Positions 35,430 to 48,364 of a stretch of 64,000 nucleotides of DNA are shown one piece after another. The position numbers were made by a program, and so were the translations under genes. The notes beneath the pieces were generated by a model that made no database searches, had not been told where the DNA came from, and saw only the letters and a program-made list of their open reading frames with translations. This DNA is from Cryptomeria japonica (taxonomy: Eukaryota > Streptophyta > Pinopsida > Cupressales > Cupressaceae): NCBI RefSeq assembly GCF_030272615.1, contig NC_081410.1, forward strand, positions 191,539,619-191,603,618, in the 5' to 3' direction. The number at the start of each line of letters is the position of its first letter. Position 1 is the first letter of the stretch.

Positions 35430-36660
35430 CAAGTCCAAACTCTTGACCAAATGCATATCATATACAATTAAAAATTTGCAGCCAACTCATGTAAGTTGTA
35501 GCTAAGGAAACTTGAATACCTTGTCAAAGTTTAAGGGAGGCAGTGCACAGATCAGTTTGTGAGATGGCAATTTTGTTACCGAAACGAATCATCCATGGTT
35601 ATTGTTGATCAACTCTAGAAAGAGATAAATCAGGAGAAACAATGTAGATTTTTGAAGAAAATCATATTTAATAGCTTATTTGAAATCTTCACAAAAATAG
35701 ATTCTTCAAAGTAGAAGAAGTTCAAAAAGGATTTACAAATCTTCAAGGAAGCATATTTGTAAACAAAATGTTTTAAGTGAAGATAGATCACTAAAGCAAG
35801 ATATTTAAAAAATCATAATTGTCAATCAAGGATCATTATAGGTTAATAGAAGATTTTTTTGGTTCATAGCGTATAACTGTTAAAGTTTTACAACCTCAAA
35901 GGGTTCACCAAACTTTGTTAGAACAAGTTTCATTGAAGTGTGTTGTGCCCAATTTGAAATTTGATTGTGTTACTTGAAACTTATTTTCTGTCAAAAATCA
36001 ATTGTTTGTGTCAAAGTTAAATTTAGAAATGGGCATTTCCAGTTATGTCATAGAGTGTCATGTCAAAGTCCAGATTCTCAAATTATCAAATCATTGTAGA
36101 TCATTCGTCAAAAAAAGTAAAAAGTAATTTTAAAAAACATAGAGAAGCAGCACACTTTTTAGCATATGATGTACTTTATAAGAAATGAGATCAAAGTCTA
36201 AAGATTGTACCTATGCCAAAGATCTGAATGAAGGGCATATTTTATGCAGCTTTGTTTCTTTTATAATGTGCATCCAACTCATATAAGTCTCACCTAAGGA
36301 AACTTGAATTCCTAGTTAAAGATCGAAGGAGGCAACACTGAGATGGCAATTTAGTTACCAAAAGGAATCATACAAGGAAAATGGCAGTTAGTTAAAGAAA
36401 AAGATAAACAAGGAAAGACAATGTACATTTTGAGGAAAATCATAAATAACAGCTCCTTTGAAATCTTCACAAAATTAGATCTGTTGAGGTAGAAGTAGTA
36501 CAAAGAGGATTTACAAATCTTCAAGGAAGCATATCTGTAAACAGAAGGTTTGAGTATGAAAGAGGATATTTCAAATGGTAATTTTCAGTCAAGGATCAAT
36601 TCAAATCACTAAAGTTTCAAAACCTCTGAGAGTTTGCTACACTTTCTCAAAATAGAGAAT

Positions 36661-37211
36661 CCACCATGAAAATTTCAAGAGTCATCTACAAAATCACCTT
36701 CCAAAAAAGTCTATTTTTAGCCCATGCTATTATTAAGAGCTTGTCACCTTTTGAAGAAGAGACTATATCCTGAGTTTGCTATTATTGTTGAAATTGTCAT
36801 TCACAAAGTTATTGTCTTTGTAGTTGTTTGTGTTGTGAGTTATGTGTTTTCAATAATTTAACGAACTTTCCATTGTCAAAATTATTGGAAGAAGTGTTGT
36901 AGCTTTGTACATAAGCCTTCGTATTCAAATCATGATCAATGTGTTTGTTTAATGAATCCTATATTAATCCTTTTGTGATTTTCGATCTTTACATTTAATT
37001 GAAAATCATAAATGTCTTTTAGTTGTGTTAGATTAGTTTCTGAAGTAGATAGCATTTATACGTGGAAACTTATTTAATACAAATGTGATGAAATTGCTTT
37101 GTGCTCTAGATTGAAAAATAAAAAAATAGGTAAGTTTGTTTGTAGTTTGTACTACATTGTAAAATCCTTAGATTCTAGGTTAAAGGAGCTTCCCCAAATA
37201 ATTTGAAGGAC
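36661..37211. other. Unassigned AT-rich sequence
   Basis: No gene is seen. The stretch between the 780-bp repeat and the LINE 3' end may be the continuation of an old LTR. The phrase attgaaaaataaaaaaat near 37110 recurs near 63764. Confidence 0.4.
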
Positions 37212-37514
37212 TATTTTTTCTATTAAATATAATACAACCACAGTACAAAATGAGCATATAATCAAAAAGTCATTATGATCAGTCTACTATCCCACAGTAC
37301 AAAACATAACAGTATACTATCCCAAAGAGCACACACTCGACAGAGGATAAAAAGTTATTTACAATATATGTTCACTGAAGAACATGAACAGGGAATAAAC
37401 TATACAAAACATTAAGAGCAAGATAACGGATTAACCAAACAAGATTTCTCCATCTGGAGCACTGGAATCTCCTATTTTCTCTACCCATGTCGTCCATCCA
37501 TATGGTCCATCACT

Positions 37515-38359
37515 TCATAGTAGAATTTTATCCCACATTATGGGGTCAACGTATGGGTGCATGATAGGTTCAGCAATAGGTAAGGTCTGCTCCTGAGTAG
37601 CTTTCCTCCTCTGCACGTTTAACTCTCTCATGAAATTAGTCAATACTACTTCAAACATGGATCTATCTTCGGTCTGTCTGGTCCATGAGAAGCCATGAGA
37701 TATCTCCCTTGTGAAAACCCTTGCAGTACCATCTTGTAATAGCTTCTCAAATTTCCTTCTTGCAAGCTTCATAGTTATTGTGACCTGCAAATCAACGGTG
37801 TGAAAAATGAGTCTCCTCAAAGACTCAGTAAGAGATCTATCCCTACCACTAAACACATTATCATTTACAGTACCATCTTGTAATAGCTTCTCAAATCTCT
37901 TCTCGCAAGCTTCATAGTTATTGTGACCTGCAAATCAACGGTGTGAAAAATGAGTCTCCTCAAAGACTCAGTAAGAGATCTATCCCTACCACTGAACACA
38001 TTATCATTCCTAAATTTCCATATAAGCCATAGTATTTCAGCAGAAAAGACAGACCAAAAAATATTACAATTTTTCTGGAGGCTTTGAATATGACCAGTAA
38101 TAACATGAATAACAGCAATATTTCTGCCCATACAAATGCCAAATAAACTCCAAACCTCCCTGGCAAAAAGGAAATCAAAGAAGATATGGGGAACAATTTT
38201 AGGAAGGCGGCGGAATGAACAAATGTTGAGTTCACCATTGGGTCTTTTAGTTGAAAGCTTCTGAAGGATAAGGTGCCATAAGAAAAGCTTCTTTGGTTCA
38301 ACAGGTCTTCCCCAAAGGGAATCAAATACTCTATGCCATTGGGGTGCTATAAGACTCAA
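37515..38359 (-). pseudogene. LINE ORF2 C-terminus (zinc-binding RT-like region)
   Basis: The minus strand encodes WGRPVEPKKLFLWHLILQK and RRLPKIVPHIFFDFLFAREV, the pattern of the zf-RVT region after LINE RT, with conserved C/H positions partly lost. A 144-bp in-frame tandem duplication (units from 37724 and 37868) doubles the FSGRDRSLTESLRRLIFHTV stretch. The frame ends HPYVDPIMWDKILL with a stop. Confidence 0.85.
37724..38010 (-). repeat. 144-bp tandem duplication in LINE ORF2
   Basis: Units start cagtaccatcttgtaatag at 37724 and 37868 and are nearly identical, so the duplication is young relative to the element's decay. Confidence 0.95.
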
Positions 38360-38796
38360 GCTCCAACAAGTGTTAACATGGGAGAATACATCTTCATTAT
38401 CAGCAAGTAGTTTATAGATAGATTTGGCGCTTTGGTGTTCAGTAACAAAGATCCATCATTCCATTTGAAGGAAACATATCTGCAGTTGTTATCCACACAG
38501 GTTTTGGACAGAGCAAGGCGGGCACATGCCATTCTAAGCACAAAATAGGTTATACTTTGGGTGATAGGAATATCTAAATTCTGCACAATATCATTCTAGC
38601 TCAATAAAGATCCTTATTTGATTATATTTGAGAATTTCCCCAGCCCCTTTAGGGCCCATAGCTTGGCTGAGCATCCTTGGAGCAAGGCCAAAGGCTTCCC
38701 ATTATATTTCAAATTCCATCAAATAGCTCGTTCCCCACATATCTCATTATTTTCCCATATAATGCCATTATGGGAGATGAATTTTCTCACAATCTC

Positions 38797-40029
38797 CTAG
38801 GCTTTCCATATTGATTTAAATACAATAGAACCGGTCAGTTTGATATCAAATGACCCAGTAATAACATCACTGAGTGATAGCCCTTTCCAAGAAGGGGTTT
38901 TTTTGGGGACAGATTGGGAAAGATTATATCTAACAAGAACTTTCCAAGGTTCATCCCCTTGCAAGGCCTTAACTATCCACTTAGTTGCCAAAGAGATGCC
39001 CTGCCATCTTAAATCATTAAGTCCTAGACCTCCATTACTCTTTCTCATACTGCACCATTTCCATTTAACTGCATGCCTCTTTTTACCCCCTTTCCCATCT
39101 GACCAAAGAAACTCTCTGATCTGTTTCTGAATATGTCAAAATTGATAATTGTTTAAGAGCCAAGACGAGGTAAAATATATATTATATGAGGAAAGTATCT
39201 TCTACAAACTTGTAATCTCTCAGCAAGAGATAAATAATGTCTATTCAACATTTTGAGTTTCTTATCAATCTTTCCTTTAATCCATTCCCACATTGCCTTT
39301 AGGTTTGGGCTAATAGAAAAAGGCACTCCTAGATATCTATCCAAATGACTTGGTCCACCCCACATCAAAGAATGTTTCTGACGCCATGTAGGGGGTTGTG
39401 AATCTCATCCCAGCATAATAGATTTAGGGAGAGAAACTTTAATACCTGAGGCCATACAAAATAACTCCAATTTAGACATAAGAACATCAATATTCTTCTC
39501 GTTCAGATCTACTAGGATGGCTGTATCATCAACAAATTGAATATTGGAGAGGTCCTCCCCATTGGGGAGAGAAATGCCTTTGATAGAAGGGGTAATACAG
39601 GAATCCCTTAAAAGGTAGTAAAGGGCATCAGTAGCAATTACAAAGATAGCTGGTGCCAACGGACAACCTTGTCTGCTGGAACTTGAAAGACCAAAGCTTT
39701 TTGATTGCACCCCATTAATTTCAACACATGCTTTAGCATCTGTCATAAGGGTATTAACCATTTTGCAGAAATGCTCAGGGAAACCCAAGCTCTCTAACAT
39801 CATGTTGACAAACTCCACTCTATTTTGTCACAGGCTTCTCAAAATCTAACAGCAGCATAATGGCCTTTTGATTTGATTTTTGCACCCAATTCATCGCTTC
39901 CCAACATGTGAGATGATTTTCTAAGATGTATCTGCCCTTAACAAAGCCTGTTTGAGTAGGATTAATCACCTTAGGGAGTATATTTACCAGCCTTCTTGCC
40001 AATGCTTTGGAAAAAAAATTATAAGACAC
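38797..40029 (-). pseudogene. LINE reverse transcriptase
   Basis: Pieces 39820-40029, 39405-39818, 39153-39368 and 38797-39048 are collinear with plant LINE RT. They show ALARRLVNILPKVINPTQTG and GFVKGRYILENHL, then RQGCPLAPAIFVIATDAL, the catalytic box as FVDDT (usual plant form FADDT) and GIKVSLPKS. Frames are broken by stops and shifts, for example near 39819. The enzyme would prime reverse transcription at a nicked target. Confidence 0.92.
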
Positions 40030-40317
40030 ATTGAGTAAAGCAACAGGGCGCTAGTTTTTAATAAGAGATCTATCCCCTTCCTTAGGAATTAATAATAGAT
40101 CTATGCCCTTCCTTAGGGATCTATCTCCTATTAAGCATTTTTGCATCCTCCTCACTGATTTTTCTTGGAACAATACCTCTAATGGCCCTAGCTCTTTCTT
40201 TACTAAGCCCATCATCTTCTGATGTGAACAAATTCTGAATAGTAATGTGCAAATGTCTTCAGGATTTCCTCTTGATCTGAGATAGTAACTCCATCCTCTT
40301 AGATATTGACAATGCTA

Positions 40318-41592
40318 TCTCTGGAGTCACGCGAGTCATGCAAGTCAGCGGGTCGGGTGACCCCTGCCGGGTCATGGTGACCCTGACCCGGGCTCGGATG
40401 GGTCAGGGGGCGTGACTCGCTTGACTCGCCGAGTCAACGAGTCACTCCCTGACTCGCCGAGTCCAAGGGTCGTGACTCGCCCCCTGAATAAGAAAATAGG
40501 TGTGTGGACAGCTGGTCAAAGTAATGAATCAACTCTTATTGCTGAGAGTGCTGAAGTAATGTATGCAAATTTTCAGTCAAAAGAATAAGGACTTAGCATC
40601 TACTGGGTGTACTCCTAGGCTTTGCTTCCTTTGAGGAATGTAGTGTCACTACTCATTCTGCTGCAAGCATATAAGGATGTTATGAATAGTTATTAACTTA
40701 TTACACCTGAAAATGATTATGCTGATAAGGACAGTGTCATGGACATATCTTTGCCTGCTTTTCTTATGCTTTTTAGCAGTTTCTTTAAGATACAAATTTA
40801 ATGTGAAGATAAATATGTGCACCTATGCAAAGTTAATAAATTGCAGTTATGAATAGTAGTGTCACTACTCATTCTGCTGCAAGCATATAAGGATGTTATG
40901 AATAGTTATTAACTTATTACACCTGGAAATGATTATCCTGATAAGGACAGTGTCATGGACCTCGAGTCCAATTGGTTCACTGAGTCCACCGATCCAGTCT
41001 TCATTGATGTGGACCTTGAGTGGGTTGACCAGGCAAACAGAGAGGCTGACGCTGTGGCTATGGCAGAGGAGGAGAATAGAGCACGATCAGGCACAACACC
41101 TATGGCTACTTAGACTGGCACATCACAGGCAGAGACTATGGCTACTCAGTCATCTAGGACCTACCTTAGACGCCTTTCTAGGAGGCAGATAGACGAGGCC
41201 GAGCCAAAGCCTGAGCCATAGACTTGTTTTTGTTTACACTTTACAGTTACATATATGTTTGGGAACATTTGAAGTCATGGATTTTATATACATTGGACAA
41301 CATTTATAACTCTATATATCTATGTTTTCTAATTCCTTCAGCTACAATTTACATTTCTACGCATGTGATGGATGTATGTTTATGTATGTGATCAAATTAG
41401 CTCCAATTTGATGATGTTATAGTGTCTTTAAGCTTAATTCAATAATGGGTGTATGAAACAAGTTTTAAATTGTTAAAAATCTCTAAATTTCAAGGGTTTT
41501 CTTATTTTGCCGAGTCGTTGCTGAGTCATTGCCGAGTCCGAGCCTAGTCATCCTTGCCGAGTCAGAGACGAGTCCGAGTCTGGGAACCCTTA
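40318..41592 (+). mobile_element. hAT-like transposon fragment with CGAGTC-rich ends
   Basis: It lies within the LINE EN-RT linker, whose coding stops at each edge. The left end (40318-40490) and right end (41515-41592) are dense in gactcg/cgagtc, and the right edge reads inward as gggttcccagactcggactc. The interior keeps a + strand coding remnant (40950-41220: SVMDLESNWFTEST then VDLEWVDQANREADA) resembling the C-terminal tail of hAT-family transposases. A roughly 105-bp direct duplication (40640-40743, 40857-40960) is present. No clean 8-bp target duplication was found. Confidence 0.62.
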
Positions 41593-41599
41593 TGTTTCA

Positions 41600-42772
41600 A
41601 ACGATGGAAGAAGTATTTGGAACTCTTGTCCTCGTGATCCATCCAATTCACTCTGGCTCTAATATTGGCACCCTGTATGCTAACATTTTGAATCCTTCTG
41701 AGATTATCCTTTGCCAAATGTAGAGTGCTCAACTCAGTTTATCCAAAGGGGTTATTTTGAGAATCTTCTTCAGCTTTCAAGAGTGTGAGATGAGCATCCG
41801 TTTCCTCCTTTCTATAATCCTTGGCTCTTTTTTTCCCTACTGTCTAGAAAAGGTTTTTCCAACTACCAACATTTTGGGTCCACCTATCAATTGCACTATC
41901 ATGCTTTGTGATTTGAAGATTAAACTATCTAATAATAGTGATAGCCTGCTTCATCTCACTCTCCTTTAACAGGCTTATGTTAAGGGCAAAAGCATCTTTT
42001 CTATTATGAGACATATGTTGTAGTCCGCCATGTGAAATCACAATATTGCTAGGGTGATGATTAGATAGCGTGTAAGGGGTCACCCTTACACTATTTCCAT
42101 CGGAATCAATTTTGTTCGTGAAAAAGTTTTTATTAAAATAAAATTTGTTCGATCTGCTATAAATCCTTTTCTGACCTTGTTGAAAAATGCACCATGTGAA
42201 CCAGATAGCTCGTGAATCTGCCTTTCTGCCTGCCAAAGGATCCATAAGGCTGAATTTATTTATCATTCTAGACCAGAAAAATCTTTCATCCCCTTTCCAT
42301 TCAAACTTATTATCTCCATTTTATCAAAAGGGTATTCCACCATGTTGAAATCTCCCAGAATCCATGGAATCTCATCAAGTTGATACATCCATTTCCATAG
42401 CTTGATCCTTTCCTTATAAACATTTGAGGCATATATGGAGCAAATACCAAATTCCATATCTTTCTAATTCAGTACTACCCACACCAACCTATTGCAAGGT
42501 GAGTAACCCCATCTAGAAACATATTTACTCCATACATTACTCTAAAGAATAGCTGCCCCCCCTTTGCCTCTTTCATGTTTAATGGTATAGTAATTTGCAT
42601 CCTTCCATATGCACTTCAAACTAACATCCAGCCAGTAGTCCACAACTTTTAATTCTTGAAGAAGCAATATGTCAATATTCTTGTTCATATTTAAGAATCT
42701 TTTCACGACATATTTTCTATCTGGGGATTCAAGTCCCCTTACATTCCACAATGTGAGATTTACTTCCATCAA
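41600..42772 (-). pseudogene. LINE endonuclease and linker to RT
   Basis: This is an AP-endonuclease-like domain at the start of ORF2: LTLWNVRGLESPDRK, the metal-binding Glu in LLLQELKV, IPWILGDFNMVEYPFD, and FTWCIFQQGQKRIYSRSNKF with LSNHHPSNI as the final His box. The linker at 41.6-41.72 kb reads minus-strand IRARVNWMDHEDKSSKYFFH. Stops and shifts break it into 42542-42772, 42263-42457 and 41925-42266. It would nick the target DNA. Confidence 0.92.
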
Positions 42773-44015
42773 AAATTATGGGGCAATTTCCATAGGTGTC
42801 CTAAAGCTATCAAAGCATTTAGGCAAGAAACCTTTATGAGCTTCCCCCTCGTGAGTTGAGGCAAGGATTCCACCAAGCCTCCCTCTTTTTCTCTTAAAGT
42901 CAAAGGTCTGTTTCGATCCAAGCATAGAAGTGCCCTTCTTGACTTTTTTCTTTTTAGGAGTTCTAAAGATTTCTCTCTAAGAGCCTTCTTTTTCTCGTAT
43001 TCCTTCATGGTTTCATCTACAATATCCTTATTGGGAGCTCCTTTGAAAGGGATAATGGCCTAAGTGATGTCCTTATCCTCCCCATCCTCAAACCTAGCAC
43101 CACCTTCCATATCCATACTCTCACATACTTTAGTACTAGAGGAGGGATCTTTGCTCTCTAAGGGTGTCTCCAAAACTCTAGTGAACCTCTGCCCAAGTTC
43201 GAAAGGGGGGGTACAAGTTGGCCTATTGCTAGCCAAGCAATCCTAGCAACAAAAACTAAAATTCTCACAAATCTTGCCTCGATCATCAGCAGGATTACAA
43301 AAAAATTTATCACTGTCTACACTGGCGACCAATCCAATTTCCACCCTATCAGACTCTATCAACTTTCTACTAGAGACTGGAGAAGCCCTCTCAAGGGTAG
43401 TGACCCTAGCATTGTTATGGGAGTCTGAGAGAGTATTGGCCAGATCCTCTTGATTACCAGAATCACATATGTTTCTAGTCTCCTTATTAGAATTAAGGGC
43501 ATTTTGAACCCTAAGCCTAGTATCAACTTCTTAAATTTCTCTAAAATGATCTGAAGTGTGTTTAGGGTTCTGTGCTTAGTACCCATGTCTTTCTCAGAAG
43601 AACGCTCATAGCATTCCATAGAGATGGGAGGGGGCTGAGAAGCAACCGAATGGTTGACCTTCCTTATCTCTTCACACAAAGCATCAAGTTTGTTACTCAA
43701 GGTACTGCCAGCATCCATACAATCATCAAAATGAGAGATTGGAGGAGTCACAACTGAAATCTGAAGGCCATCACTCAATCCACGTAAAGCAGATTGATCA
43801 ATCTTTGATTTTACAGGCAGAATCTCAGAGTCAGAAGAAGGTAAATTAGGGTTAATCATAGCAGCAAAGGAATCAATAATCTTATCAGAACAGGGTGCAG
43901 GAATATTGTCTTTCAACAAAGTCTTAGAATAAACAATATTCATAGGTAAAGAATTAGGGTTAGAGTCAAGATTAGGCGGCATAGCCAATTTGGCAACATT
44001 AATAGGGTTAGGTTT
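42773..44015 (-). pseudogene. LINE ORF1 distal part
   Basis: Minus-strand frames 42769-43008 and 43359-43988 are collinear with the LINE but carry no catalytic motif. They are Ser/Pro/Asn-rich (MPPNLDSNPNSLPMNIVY) and then basic (KKKALREKSLELLKRKKSRR), as expected for the C-terminal part of a nucleic-acid-binding ORF1. They are broken by shifts near 43.3-43.5 kb. Confidence 0.6.
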
Positions 44016-44020
44016 ATAAT

Positions 44021-44824
44021 TGTTGAAATATGTAGCTAGAATCAGATTCTAGTTTAAGTTATTCATGTAATTGGGTTGGGCCCCATTGTAACTTATAATA
44101 ATAGGGCAGGCCCGATTTGGGCGTTCAACTTATGTATTATGTAATTATTATGGGGCAAGACCTATCAAATATGTAGCTTGTAATTAGACCTTGACCTATA
44201 TAATTGTTATGTGTAAAAACTCTTGGCATAATATATGCAAGCCGACTTAGGGTTATTGAAGGCATGTGTCACCTATATCTACAAGGTGATTTGAAGACAA
44301 ACTATGATCCAATACAAGCAATGTATGTCTGCAAAACAAAAAATTTCCTACTAAATTATCAGCGATTCTTCAAGAAGTCAATGAACACATTCTGGAGATC
44401 AGCGAACACAGTCTGAAGGTCAGTGATCATGATTGAAGGTCTGCAATCACAGTCTGAGCTATATTGAGTCAACTTGCTGAGTGAATTCATTTAAGGAGGG
44501 CAAATATATAGAGCGAAGTATTTTTGGACTATTGTGCTTCAAGTTTGTTAAAGATCTGCCCTATATGTGATTGAGGTTCAGTCATGTTCTGATCCGAATC
44601 CAAGATTCAGATAAGTCAGTTTGTTTATACCCTAGGTGGGAATTTGTACTTGAACATCTTTTGATATTAATATAACCAGAGTTGAATCTTGTTGCTAGGT
44701 TTTTCCTCCAGGAGGGAGGTTTTCCCAAGGTACTGTTGTGTTGTTCTTGTGCTGTTTTTGTGCCATAATGTGTTGCATTTTCAGTTTCTGTTATTTACTT
44801 TTAATCTGATTACTAAAATCAACA
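44021..44824 (+). mobile_element. Solo LTR, 804 bp, probably Copia type
   Basis: Its ends are TGTTGAAATA..AAAATCAACA, flanked by ATAAT at 44016-44020 and 44825-44829. A TATA-like tatataat near 44198 and a U5-like tail with ggttttcccaaggta suggest + orientation. The LINE ORF1 reading lies on both sides. Confidence 0.9.
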
Positions 44825-44829
44825 ATAAT

Positions 44830-45709
44830 TATTTCCATTCCCATTTCTCCTAATCAGAGGGCATTTTCTCCTAACATGCTCCTCTTTTCTACACAAGAAA
44901 CAAGCATTGATTCCCCCAAAAAACTCAGTAGGGCAGCAAATAGTTTCATCAGACAACTCAATTCTGATTTCATTCGATAAATTCTTACCGAGGTTAAATG
45001 ACACCAGCATCCTAGCATCCATATGAGGAAGAAGTGAAGCAGTTTCATCCACATGAATTACATTCCCGAGTGATTCCACCTCTTTGGGAATAACAATTCA
45101 AAGGTATGGCGGAATGCTCTTAATAGAAATCCATCTAGGGCATGATAAAGCTAAAATTTCTTCTGCACTTGCTTCAAGATCCCAACTAATGGCCCTAAAG
45201 CAGACGGTTCCTATAGACCAAAATTGCCTCTTGACGACTTCTTTCTGATTGTTAGATTTTTTGAAAAAAATAATGAAAAACCTTTTTTGTATCATTTTAC
45301 AAAATGAAAAACTAAACCCTAACTTCTTTCCCCATTTTTTTTTGGAGCCAATTGTTCATATAATTCCTAGATGGTAACTTATCTGTGTTTAAAGCTGCAA
45401 GAAAAATAGCAGTATTCCTCAATCTAGACTTCTCACAGTCGATAAGATTGACCATTCGATCATTAGGCATGATAATAAGGGCAGAGTTACCTCTTCCACC
45501 TCCGTCATCTTCAATGCCCTCGAGCGGCGCTTGGACAGCGAGGAAATCAGCACCTTTGGGGATAGTTGTCGCTTCCACTGCCTGTTTAAAAGATTCAGCA
45601 CTGCTACCGCTCTCCCCTCTTGCATCCCCGAGTCCATTGTTTGAAATTTTTAAACCCATACAGCAACCACCTTCACTGCCTGCATTAAATGTAGGGATGA
45701 AGTGACCTG
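44830..45709 (-). pseudogene. LINE ORF1 proximal part with zinc knuckle
   Basis: It starts at an ATG at 45659. Pieces 45312-45659, 45098-45295 and 44819-45079 are collinear. The middle (VCFRAISWDLEASAEEI then LSCPRWISIKSIPPYL) fits the DUF4283-type region of plant LINE ORF1. A CCHC-type knuckle follows (CFLCRKEEHVRRKCP). Shifts at about 45.3 and 45.09 kb break the frame. The knuckle is degenerate in that the usual Gly is lost. Confidence 0.85.
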
Positions 45710-47214
45710 CCCTCTGTTGGTGTCTGTTTTATCATCTACCAAACATTAGGATGGGATACCCGAAGGTATTCTATCCTCTCCTGAAAAATCACTACTGATT
45801 CCAAGGTCTATATGTGCGAACAAGCGACTTTAGTGGAATAGCTTCTTGGGTAGTGTATGCTGAAATTTTCAAGGGGGGACTTACGTTTGACAAGTATTTT
45901 TGAACTGCTGGACTTAGATGGATTTAGCAATTTAGGCTCTTCTTTTTTTTGGAAATTTTCGAGGATTTAGACTTTCAAAAGAAAGGGAAAAAGGGATAGA
46001 GTTCAGGAAGGCTAATCCAATTCTACGAATTCTGGAGACGGTATCAACTGGGTGCTCTCGAGAAACCAAACCTTGCTTCGCCACACTAGGGACAACTACA
46101 CAAGGCCAGTGCAATCTTCAATGGGTTGTGCTTATGATCGAGATGTTGGAATGCACAGGGGATGGACTCAGACTAACTTTGCACGGTGAGATGGAAATCA
46201 TCCATACACCAAAAGTATGAGGAGAGATACACCATCAATTGACACTTATCAAATCCTTCATTCGAATTAACAACAATGAAAGCAAATCTAAGTTAATTTT
46301 AACTAAGTGTTGAGGCAATTGAAACCATGCAAATCATTCAAATAATAGAGATTACAAAGCAGCGCACATGCAATATATTATCTGGAAATGACCTTAAGCA
46401 ACAATACATCAAAAACCTCACACTCTCCAAATGAGAGGAGGTAGCCTTATATAGTTTTCAAGAATAAATGAACGACTGAGATCAAACAGTGATCAAGGGC
46501 CCAGATTGAAAGCTATAAACCCTAATTAGGGTTTCCCAAAACTAACTACCCTCGACCAATTACATTTGGGACACTTGTCCTTCTTGCTAAATATGAACCA
46601 TCAATGAAAATAGAAGGTTGTTGCATTGTGAAGTGTGCCCTTCTAGAAGCTTCTAGATAAGTCAGGTTCATCGAACCTGGACATGTTGACTTGGAGCGAT
46701 CTGATTGGTTGGAAAATGACGAGGTGCCACCTCAACGTGTTGGATGTCTTTCTTGAATTCTCCAATTTGTGTCAAGAAATCGTCTAAGTATGGAAATTTG
46801 ATTCCTTCTTGTCGCCATTTGATTTTGCTTGGGAGCTTGTCTCTCTTTTTTTTTTTTTAATTCCTTCAGGAGATGAAATTCTTCAAGAAGTTGGAAGTTT
46901 ATCTAACTTTTCCATATTTTCACCAAGTCTGAGAACTTTTCTTTCTTGATGCCTTGAGATTCTTTCAAGTGCCTTGAATTTGGAGAACAAATCCCCTCGT
47001 GAAGTTTTTCTCATACTTAGCCAAATTTTGGCCCTCTCTATATTCGGACGAACCTTGCTCGTGGTCCTGTCTTCAATTCCGAATTTGGCTCGAAACTCCA
47101 TTTGTGTTTTCTGTGACGATCTTGCCTTCAACTGCCAATTTATGTTGCGTGGGAGGAGGGTTAAAAAGCTCTGGGTAACCCCTTGCAAATATGAAATGAT
47201 GCGATCAAGTTGTC

Positions 47215-47440
47215 CAAGCATTCGCTGTGATCATGTCTTTCTTCTCGATACCCTGACATGCCTTCAACATTTCCCATACTTAGCCAAATTTTGGCTATCT
47301 TCACGCTCGGATGAACCTTGCCTGTGAACTCCAACTGCGATCAAGCTGACATGCCTTCAACATTTCCCATACTTAGCCAAATTTTGGCTATCTTCACGCC
47401 CGGATGAACCTTGCTTGTGAACTCCAACTGCGATCTCTAT
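47215..47440. repeat. Direct duplication of about 115 bp in giant LTR copy 2
   Basis: Two units contain gacatgccttcaacatttcc and the near-palindrome agccaaattttggct, then gatgaacctt and gaactccaactgcgatc. Further single relatives of the cttagccaaatttt phrase occur at about 47015 and near 49.6 kb. Confidence 0.85.
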
Positions 47441-48364
47441 GATGATCCTGCTTCTATTTCCTCTTGCGACCTGTAAAACCAAAGGAAAATAAGTTAGAAA
47501 TCTATCTTGGATTAAAGAAAATCGAGGCTACGAACGGCTAAGTGTTTGGAAAATTTCACTTCATTTTCATACTTAGCCATAAAACTGAAATTTCATCCTC
47601 AAAACCCTTCAGTCTTCAAGGGTGGTTGTGATCGTGAATCAACACCAAGTGTTATAACTCCGAAAATTTCTTATACTTAGCCCCCTCAAAAAAATGATTT
47701 TCATTCTCTAGAAATTCGAATAAGTTTACTAAAAATCATTTCTTAAACTCTGAAAAATACTTAGAAAATTCATAAATCTGCGTCATGAATTCCATTTCAC
47801 CTTCGAATGGATGGAAGTAAGGCTGGATTTTCTCAAGAACACTCAGGAAATTCAAGAACGATTCAATAACTCTTCCTTATGCTAGTTGTCTTTCTCAAAG
47901 AAATCTATGAGACTTTTGTCAAAAAAGTTTATCCAACCTCCAACACTGTTCAAAACTTTCTCCAAATGATCTTCAAACCGAAAATACTTTACTAAGCTCT
48001 CGTTAGTAACTCAAACTTCTTGGTGTAGAAATGAAGTTTACAACTAAGTATTTGTAAATAAAGTTAAATCCTCAATCAGAAAACCTTTAAAATCTTCCAA
48101 CTCATGTTTCCAATTTTAACTTCATTCTTTAGGAAAGTGTTGTCATGTTTCCAAATTCGAAGAAAATATATTCCAAAAGTTTCCAATTTGGCTATAAGTT
48201 TGAAATATTTATTAATCTTCTAATACTCCTTTTGAAAACTTTCTATTTTGGATTTAAGTTCGAAATCTTGAAGGATTTTCATGACATCATTTTGTATTTT
48301 CGTTGATTCTGTTTGACTTTTATGTGTAGGTGGACTTTTTGGAAGTTCATCTCCATCTTCTCCA

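Larger units (their letters stand above)
25020..36660. repeat. Tandem repeat of about 780 bp, split by Copia-1
   Basis: Copy 1 is 25020-25333 plus 35435-35860, interrupted by Copia-1. Copy 2 is about 35890-36660, and the start of a third may follow. Shared anchors include gatcaaagtctaaagattg (25308 and 36190), ccaactcat..aag (about 35470 and 36265) and gatttacaaatcttcaagga (about 35735 and 36510). Removing Copia-1 and one target duplication (10,101 bp) gives a period near 780 bp. The copies have diverged substantially and no ORF is conserved. It may be the interior of an old LTR. Confidence 0.8.
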
